A stretch of DNA of 38,318 bases from contig NZ_BONZ01000054.1 of NCBI RefSeq assembly GCF_016862975.1, forward strand, positions 1 to 38,318. The letters are read 5' to 3'. Under the pieces are notes generated by a model that was given only the letters and a program-made list of their open reading frames with translations, did no database searches and had not been told where the DNA came from. Below are positions 1-6,811 of the stretch, piece after piece. Position 1 is the stretch's first letter; every line of letters starts with the position of its first letter. The position numbers and the translations under genes are program-made. This DNA comes from Rugosimonospora africana (GTDB lineage Bacteria; Actinomycetota; Actinomycetes; Mycobacteriales; Micromonosporaceae).

Positions 1-16
1 CCCTCGCATGCGAGGG
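1..16. repeat. 16-bp perfect palindrome at window edge
   Basis: CCCTCGCATGCGAGGG reads identically on both strands. It lies just before repeat copy 1 and downstream of the MFS gene's stop. It could be a protein-binding site or part of a hairpin belonging to a gene outside the window; nothing here decides between these. Confidence 0.5.
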
Positions 17-29
17 CCCCGACGGCTTC

Positions 30-79
30 GACCAGTCTGGCTCGGCACGTCTGGCGCCGCGCCGCGACCCAGACCAGTC
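30..79 (+). repeat. 50-bp dispersed palindromic repeat, copy 1
   Basis: First of four 50-bp copies in this window. The outer arms are GACCAGTCTGG and CCAGACCAGTC; in this copy the left arm has two changes from the GACTGGTCTGG of copy 3, which pairs perfectly. An inner pair of G/C blocks (CGGCRCG ... CGCGCCG) surrounds a TCTG-containing loop, giving a nested stem. This copy lies 14 bp beyond the MFS stop codon. Its effect on transcripts (terminator, RNA stabiliser, protein site) is inference. Confidence 0.85.
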
Positions 80-92
80 GTGATGCGATTGA

Positions 93-1868
93 TCAGGAGG
101 TGCGGTTGGTCACCTCGACGATCTCGGTGGCCGGAGCGTCCGCGACCGCGTTGGCGTCCGACGAGCCGAGCGGCCGGTCGGCCGTCTCCGCGCCCTTGCC
201 GGGGTCGACAAACGACGCCGCCGCCGAGATCACGCTCATCACGGCCGCCGCGACGAACACCACGATCAGGCCGTGGTGGAACGGTCCGGAGATCAGGTTC
301 GGGAAGAACTCCTTACCGGTCAGGGTCGCGGCGTGGCCGGCCGGCAGGTGGTCCAGCACGCCGAACGGGCCGAGCAACTGCGCCAGCGGGTTGTACCCGA
401 GGAACGCGGCGAACAGGCTGCCCACCGGCGGCAACGAACCGATCTTGGTGGCCACCGACGCCGGTACGCCCTGGTCCTCCAGGCCGGTGGTCAGGGCGTG
501 CGGCAGCGTGGCCGCCAGCCCAATGATCATCAGGCTGAAGAAGATGCCGATCGACAGGGCCGCACCGGAGTTGAAGAAGGTACCGCGCATGCCGGAGGCG
601 GCACCGCGCTGGGACGCGGGTACCGAGCCCATGACCGCCGACGCGTTCGGCGAGGAGAACAGGCCGGAACCCAGCCCGTTGATCAGTACCAGCAGCGCGA
701 ACAGCCAGTACGGGAAGTTGACCGGGAGCACCACCAGGCCGATGAAGCTCGCCGCCACCACCAGCGCGCCACCGACGGCGAACGGCTTGACCCCGAACCG
801 GTCGGACAGGTACCCGGACACCGGGCCGGCGACCAGGAAGCCCACCGTGAGTGGCAGCAGGTAGATGCCGGCCCACAGCGGGGTCGACTCGTAGCTGAAG
901 CCGTGCAGCGGCAGCCAGATGCCCTGAAGCCAGATGATCAGCATGAACTGCATGCCGCCCCGGCTGATCGAGGCGAGCAGCCCGGCCAGGTTCGCGGACG
1001 CGAACGTCCGGTTCTTGAACAGCCCGAGGTGGAACATCGGCTCGGCGACCCGCGCCTCGATGACGCAGAACAGGATCAGCAGCGCGACGCCGCCGATCAG
1101 GCCCGCCAGTACCCACGGGTTGGTCCACCCGGTGTTGTGCCCGCCGTACGGCTGGATGCCGTACGTGATGCCGGCCAGCAGCGCGGCCAGGCCGATCGCG
1201 AACGTGACGTTGCCCCACCAGTCGAGCTTGCCCGGGTTGCGGGCGCCCAACTCGTGCAGCGACAGGTACGACCAGACGGTGCCGACGATGCCGATCGGCA
1301 CGCTCACCCAGAACACCGCGCGCCAGTCCCACTCGGCGAGCACCCCGCCGAGGACCAGCCCGATGAACGAGCCGGCGATCGCGGCCACCTGGTTGATGCC
1401 CAGCGCCATGCCGCGCTGCCGGGCCGGGAACGCGTCGGTCAGGATCGCTGTCGAGTTGGCGAACACCATCGCGCCACCGACCGCCTGCACCACCCGCCAG
1501 CCGATCAACCACAGCGCGCCACCGCCCTGCTGGAACGGGTCCAACGACAGAGCGATCGAGGCGACGGTGAACACCACGAAGCCGAGGTTGTAGAGCTTGA
1601 CCCGGCCGAACATGTCACCCAGCCGGCCCAGGGCCACCACCAGCACCGCCGAGACGAGCAGGAAGCCCATCAGCATCCACAGCAGGTAGCTGACGTTGCC
1701 TGCGGCCAGCGGGTCCAGCTTGATGCCGTTGAAGATCGCCGGCAGGGAGATGATCACGATCGAGGAGTTCACTGTGGCCAGCAGCATGCCGACAGTGGTG
1801 TTCGACAGAGCCACCCACTTGTAGTGCGGGTGATCACGGTCGAATCGCGCAGCCCGGGGTTGATTCAC
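93..1868 (-). CDS. MFS efflux transporter, DHA2 (14-TM) type
   Basis: Predicted proton-driven exporter of the major facilitator superfamily. The 591-residue length and long hydrophobic segments fit the 14-helix DHA2/EmrB-QacA group. Visible signatures are a motif-A-like loop (LGRLGDMFGR) after the second helix and the motif-C-like stretch GSFIGLVLGG followed by the DWRAVFWVSVPIG segment, typical of drug:H+ antiporters. The C-terminus is hydrophilic. The start is GTG at 1868; there is no Shine-Dalgarno, but a -10 (TAATCT) ends six bases upstream, so I read it as a leaderless mRNA. It follows the HIT gene on the same strand by 27 bp but has its own promoter inside an inverted repeat. Substrate unknown; family call is firm. 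Confidence 0.93.
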   Translation of the reverse strand: MNQPRAARFDRDHPHYKWVALSNTTVGMLLATVNSSIVIISLPAIFNGIKLDPLAAGNVSYLLWMLMGFLLVSAVLVVALGRLGDMFGRVKLYNLGFVVFTVASIALSLDPFQQGGGALWLIGWRVVQAVGGAMVFANSTAILTDAFPARQRGMALGINQVAAIAGSFIGLVLGGVLAEWDWRAVFWVSVPIGIVGTVWSYLSLHELGARNPGKLDWWGNVTFAIGLAALLAGITYGIQPYGGHNTGWTNPWVLAGLIGGVALLILFCVIEARVAEPMFHLGLFKNRTFASANLAGLLASISRGGMQFMLIIWLQGIWLPLHGFSYESTPLWAGIYLLPLTVGFLVAGPVSGYLSDRFGVKPFAVGGALVVAASFIGLVVLPVNFPYWLFALLVLINGLGSGLFSSPNASAVMGSVPASQRGAASGMRGTFFNSGAALSIGIFFSLMIIGLAATLPHALTTGLEDQGVPASVATKIGSLPPVGSLFAAFLGYNPLAQLLGPFGVLDHLPAGHAATLTGKEFFPNLISGPFHHGLIVVFVAAAVMSVISAAASFVDPGKGAETADRPLGSSDANAVADAPATEIVEVTNRTS

Positions 1869-1901
1869 CCGTCAAGATTAGTTGACCGAGGCTAACTAAT
1901 C
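1869..1901 (-). promoter_or_regulatory. Leaderless promoter overlapping an inverted-repeat operator
   Basis: GATTAGTT (1876-1883) and AACTAATC (1894-1901) form an 8-bp inverted repeat with a 10-bp spacer, in an AT-rich island. On the minus strand the -10 TAATCT lies inside the left arm, six bases from the GTG of the MFS gene. The right arm overlaps the TAG stop of the HIT gene. The layout suits a TetR- or MarR-type repressor; no such regulator is encoded next to it in this window. Confidence 0.6.
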
Positions 1902-2459
1902 GAGGTGACTACCGTCACCCTCCGACCACGCCTTCATCAACAGCTGTCGGGTATCGGTCAGCAGCTGTGGAAGGACCTTGGTCTGGCCGATGACCGGCAT
2001 GAAGTTGGCGTCGCCGCCCCACCGCGGTACCACGTGCTGGTGCAGGTGCCCGGCGATGCCGGCGCCCGCAACGCCGCCCTGGTTCATCCCGATGTTGAAT
2101 CCGTGCGCACCGCTGACCCGGCGGATCACCCTCATGGCCTCCTGCGTGAACTGGGCCAGTTCGGTGGTTTCCGGGCCGGTCAGCTCCGGGTAGTCGGCGA
2201 CGTGCCGGTACGGACAGATGAGCAGGTGGCCGGGGTTGTACGGGTACAGGTTGAGCACCGCGTAAACCACCTCGCCGCGTGCCACCACGAGGCTGTGCTC
2301 CTCGTCGGCCTTCGGCGCCAGGCAGAACGGGCAGCCGCTGGGCGCCTCGTATCCGCCCTCGGGCCGGTCGGATCCGCTCACGTAGGTCAGCCGGTGCGGC
2401 GTCCAGAGCCGCTCCAGGTTGTCGGGTACGCCGGGCTGGATCTCGTCGTCGGTGGACAC
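1896..2459 (-). CDS. HIT-family nucleotide hydrolase/phosphorylase
   Basis: Histidine-triad protein of 187 residues. The catalytic triad motif HLHQHVV is at residues 138-144 (His138, His140, His142), followed by PRWGGDANF, a hallmark of the actinobacterial Ap4A-phosphorylase-like group (mycobacterial Rv2613c type). A CPFC pair (Cys43, Cys46) is a likely zinc site. The expected role is cleavage of diadenosine polyphosphates or related nucleotides in the cytoplasm. The GTG start at 2459 has AGGA about seven bases upstream. In mycobacteria the orthologue sits directly beside thrS; here a MerR gene on the opposite strand separates them. Exact substrate not provable from sequence. Confidence 0.9.
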   Translation of the reverse strand: MSTDDEIQPGVPDNLERLWTPHRLTYVSGSDRPEGGYEAPSGCPFCLAPKADEEHSLVVARGEVVYAVLNLYPYNPGHLLICPYRHVADYPELTGPETTELAQFTQEAMRVIRRVSGAHGFNIGMNQGGVAGAGIAGHLHQHVVPRWGGDANFMPVIGQTKVLPQLLTDTRQLLMKAWSEGDGSHLD

Positions 2460-2481
2460 CCAGCGATCCTACGGGCGGGAC

Positions 2482-2513
2482 TTGACCCTCGTCCTACCGG
2501 AGAGTCATAGCCT
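2482..2513 (+). promoter_or_regulatory. MerR-type long-spacer promoter
   Basis: -35 TTGACC (2482-2487), a 20-bp spacer, -10 TAGCCT (2508-2513), then six bases to the ATG. A near-perfect dyad GACCCTC (2484-2490) / GAGAGTC (2500-2506) lies within the spacer. A 19-20-bp spacer carrying a dyad is the hallmark of promoters twisted open by MerR proteins, so autoregulation by the downstream gene is likely. Confidence 0.65.
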
Positions 2514-2519
2514 GCAGCC

Positions 2520-3305
2520 ATGTTGTCGATCGGGCGCTTCGCCAGGCTGTGCGGGTTGTCCATCGGCGCGCTGCGGCACTACGCCGAGATCGGGCTGTTC
2601 GAGCCCGCCGAGGTCGACCCGGCCACCGGGTACCGGTACTACCGGGAGGACCAGCTCCCCACCGCCCGGCGGATCGCGGCGCTGCGCGACCTGGACGTGC
2701 CGCTCGCGGTGATCAAACAGGTACGCGACCTGCCGACCGAGCGTCTGAGCGAGCGGCTGGCCGCCTACCGGGAAGACATTGAGTCGATCATCTGGCGGCT
2801 GCAGCGGCAGAGTCACCGGCTGAGCCATTTCACGGAGGACAGGATGCCCACGACAGCGTTCACGCTGGACCCCGACGACGAGCGGCGGCTGGCTGCCACC
2901 CTGTTCAACCGGGTCTGGGAACTGCTTGAGCGGACCGGACGCGGCCGGGACGAGGACGACGAGATGCTGCACGCCGCGCATGCCAGCCGGTACCACTGGG
3001 GTGTGGTCGGCGAACCGGTGAACCGGGCCCGGGGCGAGTGGCAGGTCTCCCGGGTGTACGCGGTGCTCGGGCGCGCCGAGCCGGCGCTGCACCACGGGCG
3101 GCGCTGCCTGGAACTGGTCGAGGAGCACGGGCTGTCCTCGTTCGACCTGGCGTACGCGCACGAGGCGATCGCCCGGGCGCACCGGGTGGCCGGCGAGCGC
3201 GACCAGACGCGCCGGCACGTGGAGCTGGCCCGGGTGGCGACGGACAAGGTCACCGACCCCGAGGAACGCAACCTGCTCGACGCGGACCTCGCTCAGCTGG
3301 ACTGA
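2520..3305 (+). CDS. MerR-family regulator with helical C-terminal domain
   Basis: Residues 1-70 form a MerR winged helix (LSIGRFARLCGLSIGALRHYAEIG ... GYRYY), followed by a predicted dimerisation helix to about residue 105. Residues 109-261 are a second, alpha-helical domain with TPR-like spacing (alternating Ala/Leu/Tyr helices, EPALHHGRRCLELVEEHG, DLAYAHEAIARAHRVAGERDQTRRH), much larger than an ordinary MerR effector domain. An in-frame ATG at residue 109 has its own GGAGG, so this domain may also be made alone. The start ATG is leaderless behind a MerR-type promoter. The gene is convergent with thrS and divergent from the HIT gene. Ligand unknown. Confidence 0.85.
   Translation: MLSIGRFARLCGLSIGALRHYAEIGLFEPAEVDPATGYRYYREDQLPTARRIAALRDLDVPLAVIKQVRDLPTERLSERLAAYREDIESIIWRLQRQSHRLSHFTEDRMPTTAFTLDPDDERRLAATLFNRVWELLERTGRGRDEDDEMLHAAHASRYHWGVVGEPVNRARGEWQVSRVYAVLGRAEPALHHGRRCLELVEEHGLSSFDLAYAHEAIARAHRVAGERDQTRRHVELARVATDKVTDPEERNLLDADLAQLD
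2834..2846 (+). promoter_or_regulatory. Internal ribosome-binding site and ATG
   Basis: GGAGG (2834-2838) is followed after five bases by an in-frame ATG (2844-2846, codon 109 of the MerR gene), exactly at the boundary between the DNA-binding part and the helical domain. It could start a 153-residue protein lacking the DNA-binding domain, or be a relic of two fused genes. Confidence 0.45.
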
Positions 3306-3366
3306 GTCCCTCGGGCGGCGTCTCCCTTTCGGTGACGTCTCGTGCCCGGCCAGCGCGGGATCAGCA

Positions 3367-3413
3367 CGGCCGGCGGCGGTCAGCGCGGCCGGTGGCTGGC
3401 GCGCCGCCGGCCG
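3367..3413. terminator. Hairpin between convergent merR and thrS
   Basis: CGGCCGGCGGC (3367-3377) is the exact reverse complement of GCCGCCGGCCG (3403-3413), with a 25-base interior that can form a smaller stem. It lies between two convergent stop codons and could end both transcripts. There is no T-run, as is usual in this GC class. Confidence 0.5.
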
Positions 3414-3420
3414 GTCGAGC

Positions 3421-5412
3421 TCAGGCGGCCGTCTCGGGCTGCTGCGCCGAGGGACCCACGTTGGTGCGGGAGCGGACCACGTCCCGGACGTGCGCGACCG
3501 CCTCGGCCAGCGGTACGCCGTTGCGCTGTGAGCCGTCCCGGTACCGGAACGAGACCGTGCCGTCAGCCACGTCCTGGTCACCGGCGATCGCCATGAACGG
3601 GATCTTCTGCTGCTGAGCTGTGCGGATCTTCTTCTGCATCCGGTCGTCCGACGAGTCGACCTCCGCCCGCAGCCCCTCGGCACGCAGCGCGTCCACGAAC
3701 TGGTTCAGGTGGGCCGTGTGCTCCTCGCGGATCGGGATGCCCATCACCTGCACCGGCGCCAGCCAGGCCGGGAACGCGCCGGCGTAGTGCTCGGTCAGCA
3801 CGCCGAAGAACCGCTCGATCGAGCCGAACAACGCCCGGTGGATCATGACGGGCCGCTGCCGGCCACCCTCCGCCGACTGGTACTCCAGGCCGAACCGCTC
3901 CGGCTGGTTGAAGTCGACCTGGATGGTGGACATCTGCCAGGTGCGGCCGATGGCGTCCTTCACCTGTACCGAGATCTTCGGTCCGTAGAACGCCGCGCCA
4001 CCCGGGTCGGGTACCAGCTCCAGGCCGGAGTCGACGGCCGCGGTGCGCAGCGCCTCGGTCGCCTCGGCCCAGCTCTCGTCGCTGCCGACGTACTTCTCCT
4101 CGTTGCGGGTGGACAGCTCGAGGTAGAAGTCCTCCAGCCCGTAGTCGGCCAGCAGGTCGAGAACGAAGCGGAGCAGCGACTTCAGCTCGTCCTGCAGCTG
4201 TTCCGGCGTGCAGTAGATGTGCGCGTCGTCCTGGGTCATCCCGCGCACCCGAGTCAGCCCGTGCACCACGCCCGACTTCTCGAACCGGTACACCGAGCCA
4301 AACTCGAACAGCCGCAGCGGCAGCTCCCGGTACGACCGGCCGCGAGCCCGGAAGATCAGGTTGTGGAACGGGCAGTTCATCGGCTTGAGGTAGTAGCTGG
4401 CGCCCTCAAGCTCCATGGGCGGGTACATGCCGTCGGCGTACCAGGCCAGGTGCCCGGAGGTCTCGAACAGCGACCCCTTGGTGATGTGCGGGGTGTTCAC
4501 GAACGAGTACCCGGCCTGCTCGTGCCGCTCCCGGGAGTAGTTCTCCAGCTCCCGGCGGATGACGCCGCCCTTCGGGTGGAACACCGCCAGGCCGGAGCCG
4601 ATCTCGTCGGGGAAGCTGAACAGGTCCAGCTCCGCGCCCAGCTTGCGGTGGTCGCGCCGGGCGGCCTCGTCCAGCAGCCGCAGGTATTCCTTCAGCTCGT
4701 CGCGGGTCGGCCAGGCGGTGCCGTATACCCGCTGGAGCTGAGGGTTGCGCTCGTTGCCCCGCCAGTAGGCGGCGGCCGTGCGCATCAGCTTGAACGCGCC
4801 GATCAGCCGGGTCGACGGCAGGTGCGGGCCCCGGCACAGGTCGCTCCAGCAGCGCTCACCGGTCTTCGGGTCGAGGTTGTCGTAGATCGTCAGCTCGCCG
4901 CCGCCGACCTCCATGACCTCCGACGCGTCCACGTCGCCCTTGATGTCGACCAGTTCCAGCTTGTACGGCTCGGCGGCCAGCTCCGTCTTCGCCTGCTCCA
5001 GGGAGTCGAACCGCCGCCGCCGGAACAGCTGACCGGCCTTGATGATCTCCTGCATGCGCTTCTCGAGCTTGTTCAGGTCTTCCGGCTGGAACGGCTTGGG
5101 CACGTCGAAGTCGTAGTAGAAGCCGCTGGTGATCGGCGGGCCGATGCCGAGCTTCGCCTCCGGGAACACGTCCTGAACAGCCTGGGCCAGCACGTGCGCG
5201 GTCGAGTGGCGGAGCACGTTGAGCCCGTCCGGCTCGGAGATGCTCACCGGTGTGACCGTGGTCTCGACCTCCGGCGCCCAGGACAGGTCGCGCAGGCGCC
5301 CGTCCGGGTCACGAACCACCACGATGGCCCGGGGGCCGGCCACCGGCAGGCCGGCCGCGGCCACCGCGTCGGCGCTCGCCGTGCCGGCGGGGACGACGAC
5401 GGAATCGGCCAC
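3421..5412 (-). CDS. thrS: Threonine--tRNA ligase
   Basis: Class II aminoacyl-tRNA synthetase, complete at 663 residues, attaching threonine to tRNA-Thr in the cytoplasm. Order: a TGS-like N-terminal domain (about 1-60), the editing domain with H69-STA-H73 and the C193/H197 pair (CRGPH), then the catalytic core with the zinc ligands Cys347 (MNCPFH), His398 (DDAH) and His525 (MIHRALFG), and a C-terminal anticodon-binding domain. The GTG start at 5412 has AAGGAG six bases upstream. No T-box-like leader is visible in the 97-bp divergent region. It normally neighbours the HIT gene in actinobacteria. Confidence 0.98.
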   Translation of the reverse strand: MADSVVVPAGTASADAVAAAGLPVAGPRAIVVVRDPDGRLRDLSWAPEVETTVTPVSISEPDGLNVLRHSTAHVLAQAVQDVFPEAKLGIGPPITSGFYYDFDVPKPFQPEDLNKLEKRMQEIIKAGQLFRRRRFDSLEQAKTELAAEPYKLELVDIKGDVDASEVMEVGGGELTIYDNLDPKTGERCWSDLCRGPHLPSTRLIGAFKLMRTAAAYWRGNERNPQLQRVYGTAWPTRDELKEYLRLLDEAARRDHRKLGAELDLFSFPDEIGSGLAVFHPKGGVIRRELENYSRERHEQAGYSFVNTPHITKGSLFETSGHLAWYADGMYPPMELEGASYYLKPMNCPFHNLIFRARGRSYRELPLRLFEFGSVYRFEKSGVVHGLTRVRGMTQDDAHIYCTPEQLQDELKSLLRFVLDLLADYGLEDFYLELSTRNEEKYVGSDESWAEATEALRTAAVDSGLELVPDPGGAAFYGPKISVQVKDAIGRTWQMSTIQVDFNQPERFGLEYQSAEGGRQRPVMIHRALFGSIERFFGVLTEHYAGAFPAWLAPVQVMGIPIREEHTAHLNQFVDALRAEGLRAEVDSSDDRMQKKIRTAQQQKIPFMAIAGDQDVADGTVSFRYRDGSQRNGVPLAEAVAHVRDVVRSRTNVGPSAQQPETAA

Positions 5413-5474
5413 GCTGCTCTCCTTAGGAAGGTGGAATACGCGAACCCGATGCTATCCGGCAACGGGAGAGCACC

Positions 5475-5503
5475 TGTCAGCGACGCCCGGGGCAGGCTAG
5501 ATT
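5475..5503 (+). promoter_or_regulatory. Leaderless promoter of CFAS-like gene
   Basis: -35-like TGTCAG (5475-5480), 17-bp spacer, -10 TAGATT (5498-5503), then six bases to the GTG start at 5510. Transcription would begin at or next to the start codon. Confidence 0.6.
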
Positions 5504-5509
5504 GACGCC

Positions 5510-6676
5510 GTGTCTGACTTGATCGCGCCGCTGCAGCGCCGGTACCAGAAGTTTTTCGCCGATCGCCCGGCGATCCCGTTCGCGGTTGCGTCCGGCCCCG
5601 GCGCCGCGGCGCACACGTTCGGGTCCGGCGACCCGGCCTTCACGATCACCGTGACCGATGCCCGCGGCGCGAAGGCGCTGGCCGGGCTGGACCAGCTCGG
5701 GGTGGCGGTGGCCTACCTGGAGGGCTGGCTCGACGTGGACGGCGACCTGGTCGCGGCACTGAAAATGCGCAAGTTCTTCCACGACGTCCACCCGGTCGCC
5801 TGGGTGTCGCAGTTCGCGCCGGCGCTGGTGCGCGGGAAGAAGGAGCACGACGCCCGATCGATCTCGGCCCACTACGACGAGGACTCGGAGTTCTTCCTGA
5901 CCTTCCTCGACACCAGGCACCGGTGCTACACCGAGGGCGTCTTCGAGTACGACGAGGAGTCGCTGGAAGACGCGATGACCCGCAAGATGGACCTCGCCAT
6001 CGAGGCGATCGGGGTCAAGCCGGGCGACCACGTGCTGGAGGTGGGCGGCGGCTGGGGCGCCTTTGCTGAGTACGCGGCCAAGCAGGGCATCAAGGTGACC
6101 ACGCTGACCCTGGCCCAGGAGTCCGAGCGGTACCTCAACGGGCTGTTCGAGCGGGAGGGCATCACCGGAAACGCCCAGGTCGTCCGGGAGCACATCTTCG
6201 CCTACCGCTCGCCCCAGCAGTACGACGCGATCGTGAACATGGGCGTGACCGAGCACCTGCCCGACTACCGGACCACGCTGCGCAAGTACGCGGAACTGGT
6301 CAAGCCGGGCGGCGCGGTGTACCTCGACGCGCTGGCGATGCGCACGAAGCACCGGGTGTCCACGTTCATGAGCCGGTACATCTACCCGGGCGGCCAGTCG
6401 CCGATGTTGCTGCACCAGTACCTGCGGGAGGTGGCCCACTCCCCCTTCGAGCTGATCAGCCTGCAGGACGACCGGCACAACTACATGCTGACCTGCAAGC
6501 GCTGGGCACAGCGGCTGGACGCGGCCCGCGACGAGGTCGTGAAGCGCTGGGGCGAGCCGCTGTACCGGCGCTTCCGGCTGTTCCTGTGGGGCTCGACGGC
6601 CGGCTTCGACACCGGTCTGGTGCAGGCGTACCGCTGGGTGCTGCGGATGCCACCCCCCGAGCGCGCAATCGCCTGA
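5510..6676 (+). CDS. Cyclopropane-fatty-acid-synthase-like SAM methyltransferase
   Basis: 388 residues with the CFAS family layout: an N-terminal domain (about 1-110), then AHYDEDSEFFLTFLD (120-134), SAM-binding motif I VLEVGGGWG (175-183), and an EHL motif (248-250) matching the family's EHV loop. The enzymes methylate or cyclopropanate unsaturated fatty acyl chains in phospholipids. Two oddities: motif I reads GGGWG rather than GCGWG, and the family signature YSCAYF reads YTEGVF, so the conserved Cys is replaced by Glu (a Cys at 139 sits two residues before it). It may therefore carry out a different lipid methylation. GTG start, leaderless promoter, divergent from thrS. Confidence 0.85.
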   Translation: MSDLIAPLQRRYQKFFADRPAIPFAVASGPGAAAHTFGSGDPAFTITVTDARGAKALAGLDQLGVAVAYLEGWLDVDGDLVAALKMRKFFHDVHPVAWVSQFAPALVRGKKEHDARSISAHYDEDSEFFLTFLDTRHRCYTEGVFEYDEESLEDAMTRKMDLAIEAIGVKPGDHVLEVGGGWGAFAEYAAKQGIKVTTLTLAQESERYLNGLFEREGITGNAQVVREHIFAYRSPQQYDAIVNMGVTEHLPDYRTTLRKYAELVKPGGAVYLDALAMRTKHRVSTFMSRYIYPGGQSPMLLHQYLREVAHSPFELISLQDDRHNYMLTCKRWAQRLDAARDEVVKRWGEPLYRRFRLFLWGSTAGFDTGLVQAYRWVLRMPPPERAIA

Positions 6677-6723
6677 CAGGCTGTGATTGCCAGCCGAGCG
6701 CGCCGCCCGGTTCGGTGATCATC

Positions 6724-6811
6724 AGTGCCGGCCGGCACTAGGGACGCTGCCGGCCGGCTCTAAGAACGTTGCCTGCCGACTCTGAGGGCACCGCCGGCCG
6801 ACTCTAGGGGC
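6724..6811. repeat. Four degenerate 22-bp tandem repeats
   Basis: Units at 6724, 6746, 6768 and 6790, each 22 bp, share the core TGCCGGCCGRCTCTARGG with scattered changes. The array fills the gap between the convergent CFAS-like and VIT/vWA genes, and the last unit covers the TAG stop (6804-6806) of the latter. Function unknown. Confidence 0.75.

Noticed and set aside
273-1895. 540-codon plus-strand frame opposite the MFS gene
   Set aside because: Translation is Gln/Arg/Asp-rich without structure, a typical antisense shadow of GC-rich coding DNA.
3709-5505. 598-codon plus-strand frame opposite thrS
   Set aside because: thrS is certain on the minus strand; the opposite frame lacks motifs.
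5413-5509. T-box or other leader RNA for thrS
   Set aside because: Only 97 bp, with no T-box sequence or specifier-like stem; two divergent promoters account for it.
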